NCBI RefSeq assembly: GCF_001482405.1
Contig: NZ_LPXO01000007.1
Coordinates: 67,001 to 131,000, forward strand
DNA length: 64,000 nucleotides
DNA from: Pseudoponticoccus marisrubri
GTDB taxonomy: Bacteria; Pseudomonadota; Alphaproteobacteria; Rhodobacterales; Rhodobacteraceae
Reading direction: 5' to 3'
In this document: piece after piece, positions 44,843 to 54,140 of the stretch
How the letters are laid out: each line of letters opens with the position of its first letter
Numbering within the stretch: the first letter of the stretch is position 1
The notes under the pieces: model-generated
Database searches by the model: none
Seen by the model: only the letters and a program-made list of their open reading frames with translations
Told to the model about the DNA's origin: nothing
Made by a program: the position numbers and the translations under genes

Positions 44843-47374
44843 ATGGACATCGTTCTCATCACCACCGTCATCGCGTCGCTCTTCCTGGTGATCGGCGCGG
44901 CCGAGCCGCTGGCGGCGCGGCTGCGCGTGCCCTACAGCGTGATCCTCGCCCTGCTCGGCATCCTGATCGGGGCGGGGGCGATCTTCTTCCTGCGCACCGA
45001 GCTGACGGACGCGCTGAACCCGGTGGCCGAGGCGATCCTGGGGCTGCCGATCCGGTCCAACGTCTTTCTCTATGTCTTCCTGCCGACGCTGCTCTTCCAG
45101 GCGACGCTGGGGATGAACCTGCGCCGGATGCTGGATGACTGGGTGCCGATCCTCGTGCTGGCCGTGGTGGCCGTCGTGGTGGCGACCTTCAGCGTCGGCT
45201 ATGCGCTGTCCTGGACCAGCGCCCTGCCGCTGACCGCCTGCCTGCTGGTCGGCGCGATCGTGTCGACCACGGACCCGTCGGCTGTCGTCACGATCTTCCG
45301 CTCGCTCGCCGCGCCGCGCCGGCTGGCCCGGATCATCGAAGGCGAGAGCCTGCTGAACGACGCTGCCGCCATCGCGCTGTTCGGCCTCTTCATGGGCTTC
45401 GTGATGCTGGGCGTGCCCGATCCCGACCTGGGCGAGGCGCTGGCCCGCTTCCCAGTGCTGATCGCGGGCGGCGCGCTGGTGGGCTGGCTGGCGGCGCGGC
45501 TGGCGGTGCGGCTGATGGCGCTGTTCAACCGGCACGAGCTGGCGCAGATCTCGATCTCGGTCGCGCTGCCCTACCTGGCCTATATCGGGGCCGAGCAGAG
45601 CATCGGCGCCTCGGGCGTGATCGCGGTTGTGGCGGCGGGGCTGACGCTGAACCTGACCGGGCCGGGCCGGCTGCCGCCGCAGGCCTGGACCAACCTGCGC
45701 GAACTCTGGGAGGTGCTGGCGCATTGGGCCGGGGCGCTGATCTTCATCCTGGCCGCGCTGCTGATCCCGCGGCTGCTGGAATCGGTGCGGCTGGAGGATT
45801 TCCTGCTGGTGGGCGTGGTGATCCTTGCCGCGATCTCGGCCCGGGCGGTGATCCTGTTCGGGCTGCTGCCTCTGCTGACACGGCTGAAGCTGTCGCCCGC
45901 GGTCGAGCGGCCCTACCGCGTGGCCATCGTCTGGGGCGGTCTGCGCGGCGCGGTCACGCTGGCGCTGGCGCTGGCCGTGACCGAGAGCTTCCGGGTGCCC
46001 GATGACGTGCAGCGCGTGGTGGGCATCTTGGCCACCGGCTTCACCCTCTTCACTCTGATCGTGCAGGGCAGCACGCTGCGCTGGGTGATCACCCGGCTGG
46101 GGCTGGACCGGCTGTCGCCCCTCGACGAGGCGCTGTCGCGGCAGGTGGTCGCCGTCGCCCTGCAGACCGTGCGCGAGGACGTGGCCCGCACCACCGAGAA
46201 TTACGAGCTCAACCGCGACACCGTGCGCTCCGAGGCCAAGCGCTTCGGCGAGCGGCTGGAGGCGGCGGTGAAATCGGCCGAGGAGAGCGAGGACATCCTC
46301 GACCGCGACCGGGTCACGCTGGGCCTGATCGCGCTGGCGGGGCACGAGCGCGACGCGATCCTCGCCCGCGTGCGCGAAAGGACGATCTCGGCGCGCATGG
46401 CCGAACAGGTGCTGTCGGATGCCGACCGGCTGATCGAGGGCACCCGCAGCCAGGGGCGCAGCGGCTACCAGCGCGCGGCCCGGCGCAGCGTCGCCTACGG
46501 GCGCGTGTTCCGGGCGGCGGTGCTGCTCAACAGCCGGCTGGGCATTCCGCACCCGCTGGCGCGGCTCACCGCCGACCGGTTCGAGCTGCTGCTGTCGCAG
46601 CGGCTGATCCTGCGCGATCTCGGCACCTTCATCGACGGGCGCATCCGGCGCATCCACGGCCGCCGCGTGGCCGAGCTGCTGCACGAATTGCTGGCGCGGC
46701 GGCTGGAAGCGGTCGAGACCGCGCTGAAAGGGTTGCGGCTGCAATATCCCGGCTATGCCGAGGAGCTCGAGCGCCGCTTCATCCGGCGCACCGCGCTGCG
46801 GCTGGAAGAGCGCGAATACAACATGATGCGCGAGGACGGGCTGATCGGCGCCGAGGTCTATACCGCGCTGATGCAGGACCTGACCGCGCGCCGGGCGGCG
46901 GCCGAGGACCGCCCCCGCCTCGACATCGCGCTGCAGCGGGCCGAGCTGGTGCGGCAGTTCCCGCTCTTTGCCGATCTCGACGCGGCGCGGATCCGGCGGC
47001 TGGGCCGGGCGCTCGACACCCGCTATGTCAACGCGGGCGACGTGATCCTGCAGAAGGACAGCCCGGTGCGCAGCGTGTTCTTCATCGCCTCGGGCGCGGT
47101 GGAACTCGAGACCGCCGGCCAGACCTGGCGCATGGGCCGGGGCGAGATGTTCGGCCAGATGGCGGTGCTGATGCGCCGCCCCCGCCGGGTCGAGGTCCGC
47201 GCCATCGCCCCCTCGACGCTCTTGGTGCTGGACGAGGCACGCTTCCGCCGCCTGCTCAACCGCAGCAAGGCGCTGCAGAAGGCGGTGCGGGCCAGCGCCG
47301 AGAAACGCGGCATCGCGCCCGACGACCTGTTCGACGGCACGGGCGACAGCCTGGTGGCCGAGAAGGCGCCCTGA
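44843..47374 (+). CDS. Na+/H+ antiporter (NhaP/CPA1) with C-terminal cyclic-nucleotide domain
   Basis: An 843-residue membrane protein. The first half (about 1-400) is a CPA1 antiporter with VGAIVSTTDPSAVVTIFRSL and IIEGESLLNDAAAIALFGLF, the ion-binding motifs. A long, charged helical region (about 430-690; many R/E/A residues) follows, then a cNMP-binding domain (about 705-820; LQKDSPVRSVFFIASGAVEL and GEMFGQMAVLMRRPRRVEV). The helical linker probably couples nucleotide or voltage-type sensing to transport. The ATG at 44843 is preceded by a weak site. Confidence 0.86.
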   Translation: MDIVLITTVIASLFLVIGAAEPLAARLRVPYSVILALLGILIGAGAIFFLRTELTDALNPVAEAILGLPIRSNVFLYVFLPTLLFQATLGMNLRRMLDDWVPILVLAVVAVVVATFSVGYALSWTSALPLTACLLVGAIVSTTDPSAVVTIFRSLAAPRRLARIIEGESLLNDAAAIALFGLFMGFVMLGVPDPDLGEALARFPVLIAGGALVGWLAARLAVRLMALFNRHELAQISISVALPYLAYIGAEQSIGASGVIAVVAAGLTLNLTGPGRLPPQAWTNLRELWEVLAHWAGALIFILAALLIPRLLESVRLEDFLLVGVVILAAISARAVILFGLLPLLTRLKLSPAVERPYRVAIVWGGLRGAVTLALALAVTESFRVPDDVQRVVGILATGFTLFTLIVQGSTLRWVITRLGLDRLSPLDEALSRQVVAVALQTVREDVARTTENYELNRDTVRSEAKRFGERLEAAVKSAEESEDILDRDRVTLGLIALAGHERDAILARVRERTISARMAEQVLSDADRLIEGTRSQGRSGYQRAARRSVAYGRVFRAAVLLNSRLGIPHPLARLTADRFELLLSQRLILRDLGTFIDGRIRRIHGRRVAELLHELLARRLEAVETALKGLRLQYPGYAEELERRFIRRTALRLEEREYNMMREDGLIGAEVYTALMQDLTARRAAAEDRPRLDIALQRAELVRQFPLFADLDAARIRRLGRALDTRYVNAGDVILQKDSPVRSVFFIASGAVELETAGQTWRMGRGEMFGQMAVLMRRPRRVEVRAIAPSTLLVLDEARFRRLLNRSKALQKAVRASAEKRGIAPDDLFDGTGDSLVAEKAP

Positions 47375-47386
47375 GACCGGCCTGGC

Positions 47387-47866
47387 TCAGGCGGCCGGGT
47401 AGCGGTTGAAGACCTCCGCGCGGCCATCCCTTCGGATCAGGAAGACGTCATAGGCCTCGCGCGCGGTCTCGGGGCCCATGCCGGGCGAGCCATAGGGCAT
47501 GCCGGGCACGGCAAGGCCCACCGCGTCGGGCCGCTCGGCCAGCAGGCGCCGGATGTCGGCGGCCGGCACGTGGCCCTCGATCATGTAGCCCGCGACCTGC
47601 CCGGTATGGCACGAGACCATGTTCGCCGGGATGCCGCTTGCCCGCTTGTGGCGCATCAGGCGCGCGGGTGAGCTGGGCGCGCTGGTCACGGCAAAGCCGT
47701 CACGGCGCAGGATATCGATCCAGGCGGCACAGCAGCCGCAATCCGGATCCTTCAGCACGTGGACCGCGGGACCGGTTCGGGCCTGCACGACGGCGGGCAT
47801 GGCGGCGGGCATGGTGGCGGCAAAGCCCGCGGCGCAGGCCAGCAATTTGCGGCGTGTCAGGGTCAT
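47387..47866 (-). CDS. DUF411 metal-binding protein
   Basis: A 159-residue exported protein. A twin-arginine signal (TLTRRKLLACAAGF, ending VVQA) leads to the metal-site cluster DPDCGCCAAW (C43, C45, C46), and HTGQVAGYMIEGHVPAADI and PGMPYGSPGMG complete the DUF411 pattern. DUF411 proteins are often linked to copper or heavy-metal resistance. It starts 11 bases after the P-type ATPase gene, so the two form one unit. The start follows AAAGGAGCG. Confidence 0.83.
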   Translation of the reverse strand: MTLTRRKLLACAAGFAATMPAAMPAVVQARTGPAVHVLKDPDCGCCAAWIDILRRDGFAVTSAPSSPARLMRHKRASGIPANMVSCHTGQVAGYMIEGHVPAADIRRLLAERPDAVGLAVPGMPYGSPGMGPETAREAYDVFLIRRDGRAEVFNRYPAA

Positions 47867-47877
47867 GGTCGCTCCTT

Positions 47878-50124
47878 TCAGGTCGAAACGGATGGTGTTG
47901 CGCGTCCGGCCGGTTGCGGTGCCTGGCGCGCTGCCTTCCCCGGTCCCTCCGGACGGAAGACCAGCAGGCGCAGCGCGTTCAGCGTGACCAGCACGGTGGC
48001 GCCGGTATCGGCGAGGATCGCGATCCACAATCCCGTGATACCGAACAGCGTGGTGACGAGAAAGACCGCCTTGAGCCCCAGCGCGATGGCGATGTTCTGG
48101 CGGATATTGGCCATGGTCGCACGTGCCAGCCGGATCTGGCCCGCCACGTCGGTCACGCGGTCGCGCAGGATCGCCGCATCCGCGGTCTCGAGCGCGACAT
48201 CCGTGCCCGAGCCCATGGCAACGCCCACATGCGCGGCGGCCAGCGCGGGCGCGTCGTTGATCCCGTCGCCGATCATCATCACCCGTGCCCCTGCCGACAA
48301 GTTGCGGATCGCGGCAACCTTGTCTTCGGGCATCAGCTGCGCGCGATGCGCGATCCCCAGCCCCTCCGCGATAGCGGCAGCGGTGCGCGGGTTGTCGCCC
48401 GTCAGCATGACCGGCGCGAGCCCCATCGCACGCAGCTGCGCCACGCCCTCGGCCGCATCCGCGCGCGGCTCGTCACGCAACGCGATCAGCCCCTCTGCCC
48501 TGCCCGCGCGCTGCAGGATGACCACGGTCTTGCCCTCGGCCTCCAGCGCGGCGACACGGGCCTGAAACGCCGGATCGACTGGGCCACGCCCCTCCGCCAG
48601 GCGCGGCGCGCCGATGCGGATCGTCACCCCGTCGATCTCCGCCTCGGCCCCCAGCCCCGGAAGGGCCCGCGCGCCACTGGCCGGCGCCGCTGCGATACCG
48701 CGCCGGTCCGCCTCGGCACAGATCGCGCGGGCCAGCGGGTGGCTCGCCCCGCTCTCCACCCCGGCCGCAATTGCCAGCAGTGCCGCCTCGGTGCAGCGCT
48801 GCACGTGCAGGTCGGTCACGCGCGGGCGCCCGAGGGTCAGCGTTCCGGTCTTGTCGAAGGCGACATGGGTCGTCCGCGCAGCCGCCTCGATCACTGCGCC
48901 GCCCTTCATCAGCAACCCGTGGCGCGCCCCGGTCGACAGGGCGGCGGTGATCGCGGCCGGCACCGAGATCACCAGCGCGCAGGGGCAGCCGATCAGCAGC
49001 AGCGCCAGCGCGCGGTAGATCCATTCGCCCCAGTCCAGCCCGAAGGCCAGTGGCGGCACCACCGCCACCAGCAGCGCCGCCCCCACCACGGCGGGCATGT
49101 AGATCCGGCTGAACCGGTCGATGAACCGCTCGGTCGGGGCGCGCGCGCTTTCGGCCTCTTCGACCAGCCGCACGATGCGCGCGATCGTGTTGTCCGCCGC
49201 CGGCCGGGTGACGCGCACGCGCAGCAGCGCCTCGGCATTGATCGACCCGGCAAAGACCTCGGCGCCCGGCCCCTTGAAGCTCTGCACGCTCTCGCCCGTC
49301 ACCGGGCTTTCATCGACGCCCGAGCGGCCCTCGATCACCTGCCCGTCACAGGGCACGCGGTCACCGGGGCGGACCTGCACGACCTGCCCCACCTGCAGCC
49401 TGTCGGCCGGCACTTCGCGCGTGGCCCCGCCCTGTTCCAGCCGCGCGGTGCGGGGCACGAGGCGGGACAGCGCGCGGATGCCGTCGCGCGCCTTGCCGGC
49501 CGAGATCCCCTCCAGCAGCTCGCCCACGGCAAAGAGGAAGACGACCAGCGCCGCCTCTTCCGGCGCGCCGATCACCAGCGCCCCGCTGGCCGCAATGGTC
49601 ATCAGCATCTCGATCGTGAAGGGCATGCGCGCCCGCGCCATGGCCAGCGCCCGCCGCGCCACCGGCGCCAGCCCGATCAGCGTGGCCAGCACAAAGGCCC
49701 AATGCGCAAGCCCGCCCGGCAGCACCAGGTCTGCCCCCCAGGCCGCCGCCAGCAGCAGACCGGTGCCCAGCACAAGCCGGCCCTTCGGCGTGTCATGCCA
49801 GCGGGGTGCGGCCTGGGGCGGCTCGGGCACCTCCGGTTCGGGGTCAAGCGCGTCATCGGGCAGGACGAACCCGCCGGGTGGCCGCTCGGGCCGGGCGCCC
49901 TTGGGCGCGATGCCGAAGCCCACGCTCCGCACCGCCGCCTCGACCTGCGCGGGCGAGGTCTGCGCCTCGTCCAGCGTCAGGCGCAGACGCTCGGCCATGA
50001 AGGCGACGTCCACATCGGAGACGCCGGGCAGCCGGGCGACCGCGCCCCGCACCTTGGCCGCGCAAGCGCCGCAATCCATGCCCGTGACGCGCCAGTTCCG
50101 CTTCGCTGTGCCTTGTGCCGCCAT
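47878..50124 (-). CDS. Heavy-metal P1B-type ATPase (ZntA/CadA-like)
   Basis: Exports Zn, Cd or Pb across the inner membrane. Of 748 residues from ATG 50124. The N-terminal metal domain has GMDCGAC (C18, C21). The membrane CPC is in LLIGCPCALVISVPAA, with ASGALVIG and FLFAVGELLEG in the helices; the phosphorylation site is DKTGTLTLG, and TGDN and GDGINDAPALAAA follow. The metal motifs match ZntA rather than CopA. ATG 50124 was preferred to 50136 because GGAGAG precedes it. It diverges from a MerR regulator gene and shares the 50159-50189 promoter. Confidence 0.9.
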   Translation of the reverse strand: MAAQGTAKRNWRVTGMDCGACAAKVRGAVARLPGVSDVDVAFMAERLRLTLDEAQTSPAQVEAAVRSVGFGIAPKGARPERPPGGFVLPDDALDPEPEVPEPPQAAPRWHDTPKGRLVLGTGLLLAAAWGADLVLPGGLAHWAFVLATLIGLAPVARRALAMARARMPFTIEMLMTIAASGALVIGAPEEAALVVFLFAVGELLEGISAGKARDGIRALSRLVPRTARLEQGGATREVPADRLQVGQVVQVRPGDRVPCDGQVIEGRSGVDESPVTGESVQSFKGPGAEVFAGSINAEALLRVRVTRPAADNTIARIVRLVEEAESARAPTERFIDRFSRIYMPAVVGAALLVAVVPPLAFGLDWGEWIYRALALLLIGCPCALVISVPAAITAALSTGARHGLLMKGGAVIEAAARTTHVAFDKTGTLTLGRPRVTDLHVQRCTEAALLAIAAGVESGASHPLARAICAEADRRGIAAAPASGARALPGLGAEAEIDGVTIRIGAPRLAEGRGPVDPAFQARVAALEAEGKTVVILQRAGRAEGLIALRDEPRADAAEGVAQLRAMGLAPVMLTGDNPRTAAAIAEGLGIAHRAQLMPEDKVAAIRNLSAGARVMMIGDGINDAPALAAAHVGVAMGSGTDVALETADAAILRDRVTDVAGQIRLARATMANIRQNIAIALGLKAVFLVTTLFGITGLWIAILADTGATVLVTLNALRLLVFRPEGPGKAARQAPQPAGRATPSVST

Positions 50125-50158
50125 GTCACTCTCCATTGCGATTCCCGGCCAGGCGACA

Positions 50159-50189
50159 GATATAGGAGCTACAGCGACTGTAGGTTCAA
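50159..50189 (-). promoter_or_regulatory. MerR-type promoter/operator of the metal ATPase gene
   Basis: On the minus strand TTGAAC (-35, 50184-50189) and TATATC (-10, 50159-50164) are separated by 19 bases, the lengthened spacing typical of MerR-controlled promoters. In the spacer CTACAG-TCG-CTGTAG (50169-50183) is a perfect dyad. The MerR-family regulator should bind it and untwist the spacer when metal is present. Confidence 0.85.
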
Positions 50190-50246
50190 GCCCCGCCGGC
50201 ACGGGATCCGCTGCAAAGGGCGCCTCGCGATCTGGAGAGAGACGAC

Positions 50247-50675
50247 ATGCTGACCATCGGCGCCCTCGGCAGGCGCACCGGCACCAAGGTGCAGACGATC
50301 CGCTACTACGAGCAGATCGGCCTGATGTCCCCGCCCGAGCGGACCGAGGGCGGGCAGCGGCGCTACGACACGGCCGCGCAGGACCGCTTGGCCTTCATCC
50401 GCCACTCGCGCGAGCTGGGCTTCTCGCTCGAGGCGATCCGCGAACTGCTGGAGCTGTCCGACAGCCCCGAGCGCTCCTGCGCGCAGGTCGACGCGGTGGC
50501 GCAGCGCCAGCTGAAGGAGGTGGAGGCCCGCATCGCACGGCTCGAGTCGCTGCGCCGCGAGCTGCGACGCATGATCTCCGAATGCCGCACCGACCGCGTC
50601 GCCGACTGCCGCATCCTCGAAGTCCTGCGCGACCACACCGAATGCCTCGCCGACCACGCACCGCCGGAGCGGTGA
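50247..50675 (+). CDS. MerR-family heavy-metal regulator (ZntR/CadR/PbrR type)
   Basis: A 142-residue dimeric activator. The winged HTH starts with LTIGALGRRTGTKVQTIRYY and EQIGLMSPPERTEGGQRRY. After the dimerisation helix come candidate metal cysteines: C77-like in ERSCAQVD, then C114- and C123-like in ISECRTDRVADCRILEVL, and one in HTECLADHA. Such spacing suits Zn/Cd/Pb sensors rather than CueR or MerR proper. The gene faces the ATPase gene and starts after GGAGAGAGACGAC. Absolute residue numbers are approximate. Confidence 0.85.
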   Translation: MLTIGALGRRTGTKVQTIRYYEQIGLMSPPERTEGGQRRYDTAAQDRLAFIRHSRELGFSLEAIRELLELSDSPERSCAQVDAVAQRQLKEVEARIARLESLRRELRRMISECRTDRVADCRILEVLRDHTECLADHAPPER

Positions 50676-51033
50676 GGCGGTTTCGGGGCTGGCGGACGTT
50701 GCGCTGGCCGGGTGCAGGTCCCATTTGGTATGGCTTTGCCTGGTTGGCGAGGCATTCGACGTTTCTTCCAAGTTGGAAAACCGTCGACCACGTGCGAGGC
50801 AGTGAGAGCCTTGTACCCAACACACCGATTGACGCGACCGGTAGCATGAAGAGCCGCGACATGGACCGTATCTGTTGTCAGGGAAAACCCTCTAACGTGG
50901 GATTCAATCCGAAGCCAAAGGGCGGCAGCATGGCGCCAAAGCGGTGTCGAACCACAGAGGATCTGTGCACCCTACACAAAGAAATAGGACTGTCAGTATC
51001 GCTGGCTGATCTTGAAGAACATTCAGAGGAAAG
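50676..51033. other. 358-base lower-GC region abutting tRNA-Glu; possible island remnant
   Basis: Composition falls below the neighbours, with many A-ending codons (AACACACCGATTG, GGAAAACCCTC). One readable frame, 50846-51046 (+, 66 codons), begins KSRDMDRICCQGKPSN and ends SLADLEEHSEESGSP inside the 3' end of the tRNA gene, but has no ribosome site and no domain I know. This looks like a decayed piece of foreign DNA next to a tRNA; no integrase is left. Confidence 0.45.
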
Positions 51034-51108
51034 TGGCAGCCCGTAGGGGAATCGAACCCCTCTTTCCAGGTTGAAAACCTGGCGTCCTAACCGATAGACG
51101 AACGGGCC
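51034..51108 (-). tRNA. tRNA-Glu (anticodon TTC)
   Basis: A 75-base cloverleaf on the minus strand. Acceptor arms GGCCCGT and ACGGGCT pair with one G-U, the anticodon stem CCAGG/CCTGG encloses TTTTCAA with TTC, the T-arm is GGGGTTCGATTCCCC, and CCA is encoded (complement at 51034-51036). Confidence 0.95.
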
Positions 51109-51127
51109 AGCTGCTCTGTGAGCGGGT

Positions 51128-51155
51128 GTTTATGGAATCCGCGCGGGCCTTGCAA
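51128..51155 (-). promoter_or_regulatory. Promoter of tRNA-Glu
   Basis: On the minus strand TTGCAA (51150-51155) and ATAAAC (51128-51133) are 16 bases apart, placing the start near 51121, about 13 bases before the mature tRNA end. A sigma-70 type promoter is likely. Confidence 0.55.
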
Positions 51156-51265
51156 GCGGAAAATCGAGGTTTTTTCCTGCGGGTCGGGATTTTTTCCAAC
51201 GGGGCTCCAGACCGCCCCGCCTGCACGGATCGCGCATTGAGATCAGCGGGTTAGCGGAACTGCCC

Positions 51266-53008
51266 TCACCCGGCCGGGGCGGCGTCGTCGAGGCGGAGCT
51301 GGGGGGCGCGGCGGCCGCCCCATTCATTGATCTCGAGCCGTCCGGCCAGGTGGAATCGCGCGCCGCCATGTTCGGCCAGCGCCTGTCCCAGCGGGGTGTC
51401 GAAGGCGCCGAAGCTGATCCCGTCCAGCCGGGCGCCCAGCCCGTCATCGCAGGCGATCTTCAGGTGGCCCGAGCCGACCTGCCGCGCATAGGCGATGCGC
51501 ATGTCGGGCAGCACAAAACGTGGACCCGGCGCACCCTGCCCATACGGGCCCGCGCGCTCCAGCTGGTCGATCAGCTCGGCCGTGGCGGCGCCGGGCATCA
51601 GCATGCCGTCCAGCCGCAGGTCGGCCGCCCCGCCCTGCCCCGCGCCCTGTTTTTCGAGCAGCGCGGCGAGGCGTTCCATGGCGGGCTCCAGCGCGTCGCG
51701 CGCCACGGTCAGCCCGGCCGCCATGCGGTGGCCACCACCCTTCAGCAGCAATCCCTCGAAAGCCAGTTTCTGGATGCTGGCGCCCAGATCGACCCCGGCG
51801 ATGGAGCGGCCCGAGCCCTTGCCCTCGGCCCCGTCCAGCCCGATCACGATAGCCGGGCGGTTGGTCATCTCCTTGAGGCGCGAGGCCACGATGCCGACGA
51901 CCCCCGGGTGCCAGCCCTCGCCCGCGGCCCAGACCAGCGGCGCGTTCAGCCCGCGTGTCTCGGCCTGCGCCAGCGCGGCCTCGCGCACCGCGGTCTCGAT
52001 CTCGCGCCGCTCGGTGTTCAGCTGATCAAGGCGCTGCGCCATGGCATCGGCCTCGTGCGGGCTTGTACAGGCCAATAGCCGCGCACCCAGATCGGCCTGC
52101 CCGATGCGGCCGCCGGCATTCACGCGCGGGCCCAGCACATAGCCCAGGTGGTAGGAGGACGGCGCGGTGTCGAGCCGCGCCACGTCGGCCAGCGCCACAA
52201 GGCCCGGCCGGGCGCGGCCGGCCATCACCTTCAGCCCCTGCCGCACCAGCGCGCGGTTCACGCCCTTCAGCGGTGCGACATCGGCCACGGTGGCCAGCGC
52301 CACGAGATCCAGCAGCGCCATCAGGTCGGGGCCGCGCGTGCCCGCCTCGCGCAGCTGGCGCCCGGCCTCGACCAGCACGAGAAAGACCACCGCGGCAGCG
52401 CAGAGATGGCCCAGCGTGCCGTCCTCGTCCTGCCGGTTGGGGTTCACCACGGCCACGCAGTCGGGCAGCGTCTCGCTGCCGAGGTGGTGGTCCAGCACGA
52501 TCACGTCGGCGCCCTGCGCGGCGTCGATGGGCTCATGCGAGAGCGTGCCGCAATCGACGCAGATGATCAGGTCGTGCCGCGCGGCCAGGTCGCGCATGGC
52601 CGGCACGTTGGGGCCATAGCCCTCGTCGATGCGGTCGGGGATGTAGAGCGTCGCCTCGCGCCCCATCCGGCGCAGCCAGTCCAGCAGCAACGCCGCCGAG
52701 GCGCCACCATCCACGTCGTAATCGGCAAAGATGGCGATGCGTTCGCGCGCCCCCACGGCCCGCAGCAGCCGCGCCGCGGCCGGCTCCATGTCGCGCAGGG
52801 CGCGCGGGTCGGGCAGCAGGTCGCGCAGGCGGGGCTCGAGGAAGCCCTCGGTCTCTTCGGGGGGGACGCCCAGCCGGGCCAGCACGGCGCAGAGCGGCCG
52901 TGCGAGACCGGTGCGCTGCACCATGGCCTCGGCCTGGCGTTCGGTCTCGGCGCCGGGTCCGACCCAGCGCCGCCCGGTCAGGGAGCGCGCGACGCCGAGA
53001 TAGCTCAC
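51266..53008 (-). CDS. recJ: Single-stranded-DNA-specific exonuclease RecJ
   Basis: A 580-residue DHH/DHHA1 nuclease for recombination and mismatch repair. Catalytic motifs: FADYDVDGGASAALLL, CVDCGT, VIVLDHHLGSE (the DHH motif), GPRVNAGGRIGQADLG (metal-binding region) and the DHHA1 GKGSGRSIAGVDLGASIQKL. The C-terminal OB-like part is complete. It follows glpX (ends 53066) by 57 bases, in the same direction. Confidence 0.93.
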   Translation of the reverse strand: MSYLGVARSLTGRRWVGPGAETERQAEAMVQRTGLARPLCAVLARLGVPPEETEGFLEPRLRDLLPDPRALRDMEPAAARLLRAVGARERIAIFADYDVDGGASAALLLDWLRRMGREATLYIPDRIDEGYGPNVPAMRDLAARHDLIICVDCGTLSHEPIDAAQGADVIVLDHHLGSETLPDCVAVVNPNRQDEDGTLGHLCAAAVVFLVLVEAGRQLREAGTRGPDLMALLDLVALATVADVAPLKGVNRALVRQGLKVMAGRARPGLVALADVARLDTAPSSYHLGYVLGPRVNAGGRIGQADLGARLLACTSPHEADAMAQRLDQLNTERREIETAVREAALAQAETRGLNAPLVWAAGEGWHPGVVGIVASRLKEMTNRPAIVIGLDGAEGKGSGRSIAGVDLGASIQKLAFEGLLLKGGGHRMAAGLTVARDALEPAMERLAALLEKQGAGQGGAADLRLDGMLMPGAATAELIDQLERAGPYGQGAPGPRFVLPDMRIAYARQVGSGHLKIACDDGLGARLDGISFGAFDTPLGQALAEHGGARFHLAGRLEINEWGGRRAPQLRLDDAAPAG

Positions 53009-53065
53009 GTCAGGGCTGCGCCCCCGTGGCGCGCGTATCCGGCTGCGGTCCGCAACCCGGCCCCG

Positions 53066-54037
53066 TCAGGAGGCACGTTCGAACGGGTTGCGGTAATGCA
53101 TGCGCCGCACCGACCCGGTCTTGGAGCGCATCAGCACGGTCTCGGTCTCGACCCAGCCGATCTCGCGCTTGATCCCCGGCACGAGCGAGCCGTTGGTCAC
53201 GCCGGTGGCGGCAAAGATCACGTGGTCGGTGACCATCTCGTCGCGGGCATAGATCTTGTCGAGATCAGTGATCCCCGCCTTGTCGGCGCGGCCGCGCTCG
53301 TCATCGTTGCGGAACAGCAGCCGGCCGTAGATCTGGCCGCCCATGCATTTCAGAGCGGCCGCTGCCAGCACACCCTCGGGCGCCCCGCCCGAGCCCATGT
53401 ACATGTCGATGCCGGTCACCTGCGGCTCGGCGCAATGCATCACGCCAGCCACGTCGCCATCGGTGATCAGCCGGATGCCCGCCCCGGTGGAGCGGACCTC
53501 GGCGATCATGTCGGCATGGCGCGGCCGCTCGAGGATGCAGCAGGTGATGTCGCGCGGCTCGCAGCCCTTGGCCTTGGCCAGTGCCGCGACCCGCTCGGCC
53601 GGGGACATGTCCAGCGTCACCACGCCCTCGGGGTAGCCCGGGCCGATCGCCAGCTTGTCCATGTAGACATCGGGCGCGTGCAGCATCGAGCCGCGCGGGC
53701 CCATGGCGATCACGGTCAGCGCGTTGGGCATGTCCTTGGCGGTCAGCGTGGTGCCTTCGAGCGGGTCCAGCGCGATGTCCACCCCCGGGCCGCCGGCGCC
53801 CACTTCCTCGCCGATATAGAGCATCGGCGCCTCATCCCGCTCGCCCTCGCCGATCACCACGACGCCCGAGATCTCGAGCTTGTTCAGCTGCTCGCGCATG
53901 GCGTTGACCGCGGCCTGGTCGGCGGCCTTCTCGTCGCCGCGGCCGATCCAGTCGGCGCTGGCGATGGCGGCCTGTTCGGCGACGCGGGCGAGGCCCAGCG
54001 AAAGCATGCGGTCATTGAAATCCTTGGGCGTCGACAT
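53066..54037 (-). CDS. glpX: Fructose-1,6-bisphosphatase class II
   Basis: A 323-residue gluconeogenic and Calvin-cycle phosphatase. Motifs: GEGERDEAPMLYIGEEVGAG, DIALDPLEGTTLTAKDMPNA and YMGSGGAPEGVLAAAALKCM, covering the metal and phosphate sites. The start at 54037 has a GGAAGAC site. Sits between hom and recJ, an order seen in several Rhodobacteraceae. Confidence 0.94.
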   Translation of the reverse strand: MSTPKDFNDRMLSLGLARVAEQAAIASADWIGRGDEKAADQAAVNAMREQLNKLEISGVVVIGEGERDEAPMLYIGEEVGAGGPGVDIALDPLEGTTLTAKDMPNALTVIAMGPRGSMLHAPDVYMDKLAIGPGYPEGVVTLDMSPAERVAALAKAKGCEPRDITCCILERPRHADMIAEVRSTGAGIRLITDGDVAGVMHCAEPQVTGIDMYMGSGGAPEGVLAAAALKCMGGQIYGRLLFRNDDERGRADKAGITDLDKIYARDEMVTDHVIFAATGVTNGSLVPGIKREIGWVETETVLMRSKTGSVRRMHYRNPFERAS

Positions 54038-54140
54038 GGGGTCTTCCTTGAATGCGGGGGACGGTCGCGCCGATCTAGCCCAAGCGGCAGGCCGGCGGCA
54101 AGGCCGATGGCGCGACCGGGTCGCGCGATCGGCCCCGGGG

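Noticed and set aside
50846-51046. A 66-codon gene overlapping tRNA-Glu
   Set aside because: No Shine-Dalgarno and its end overlaps the tRNA; more likely a remnant than a gene.
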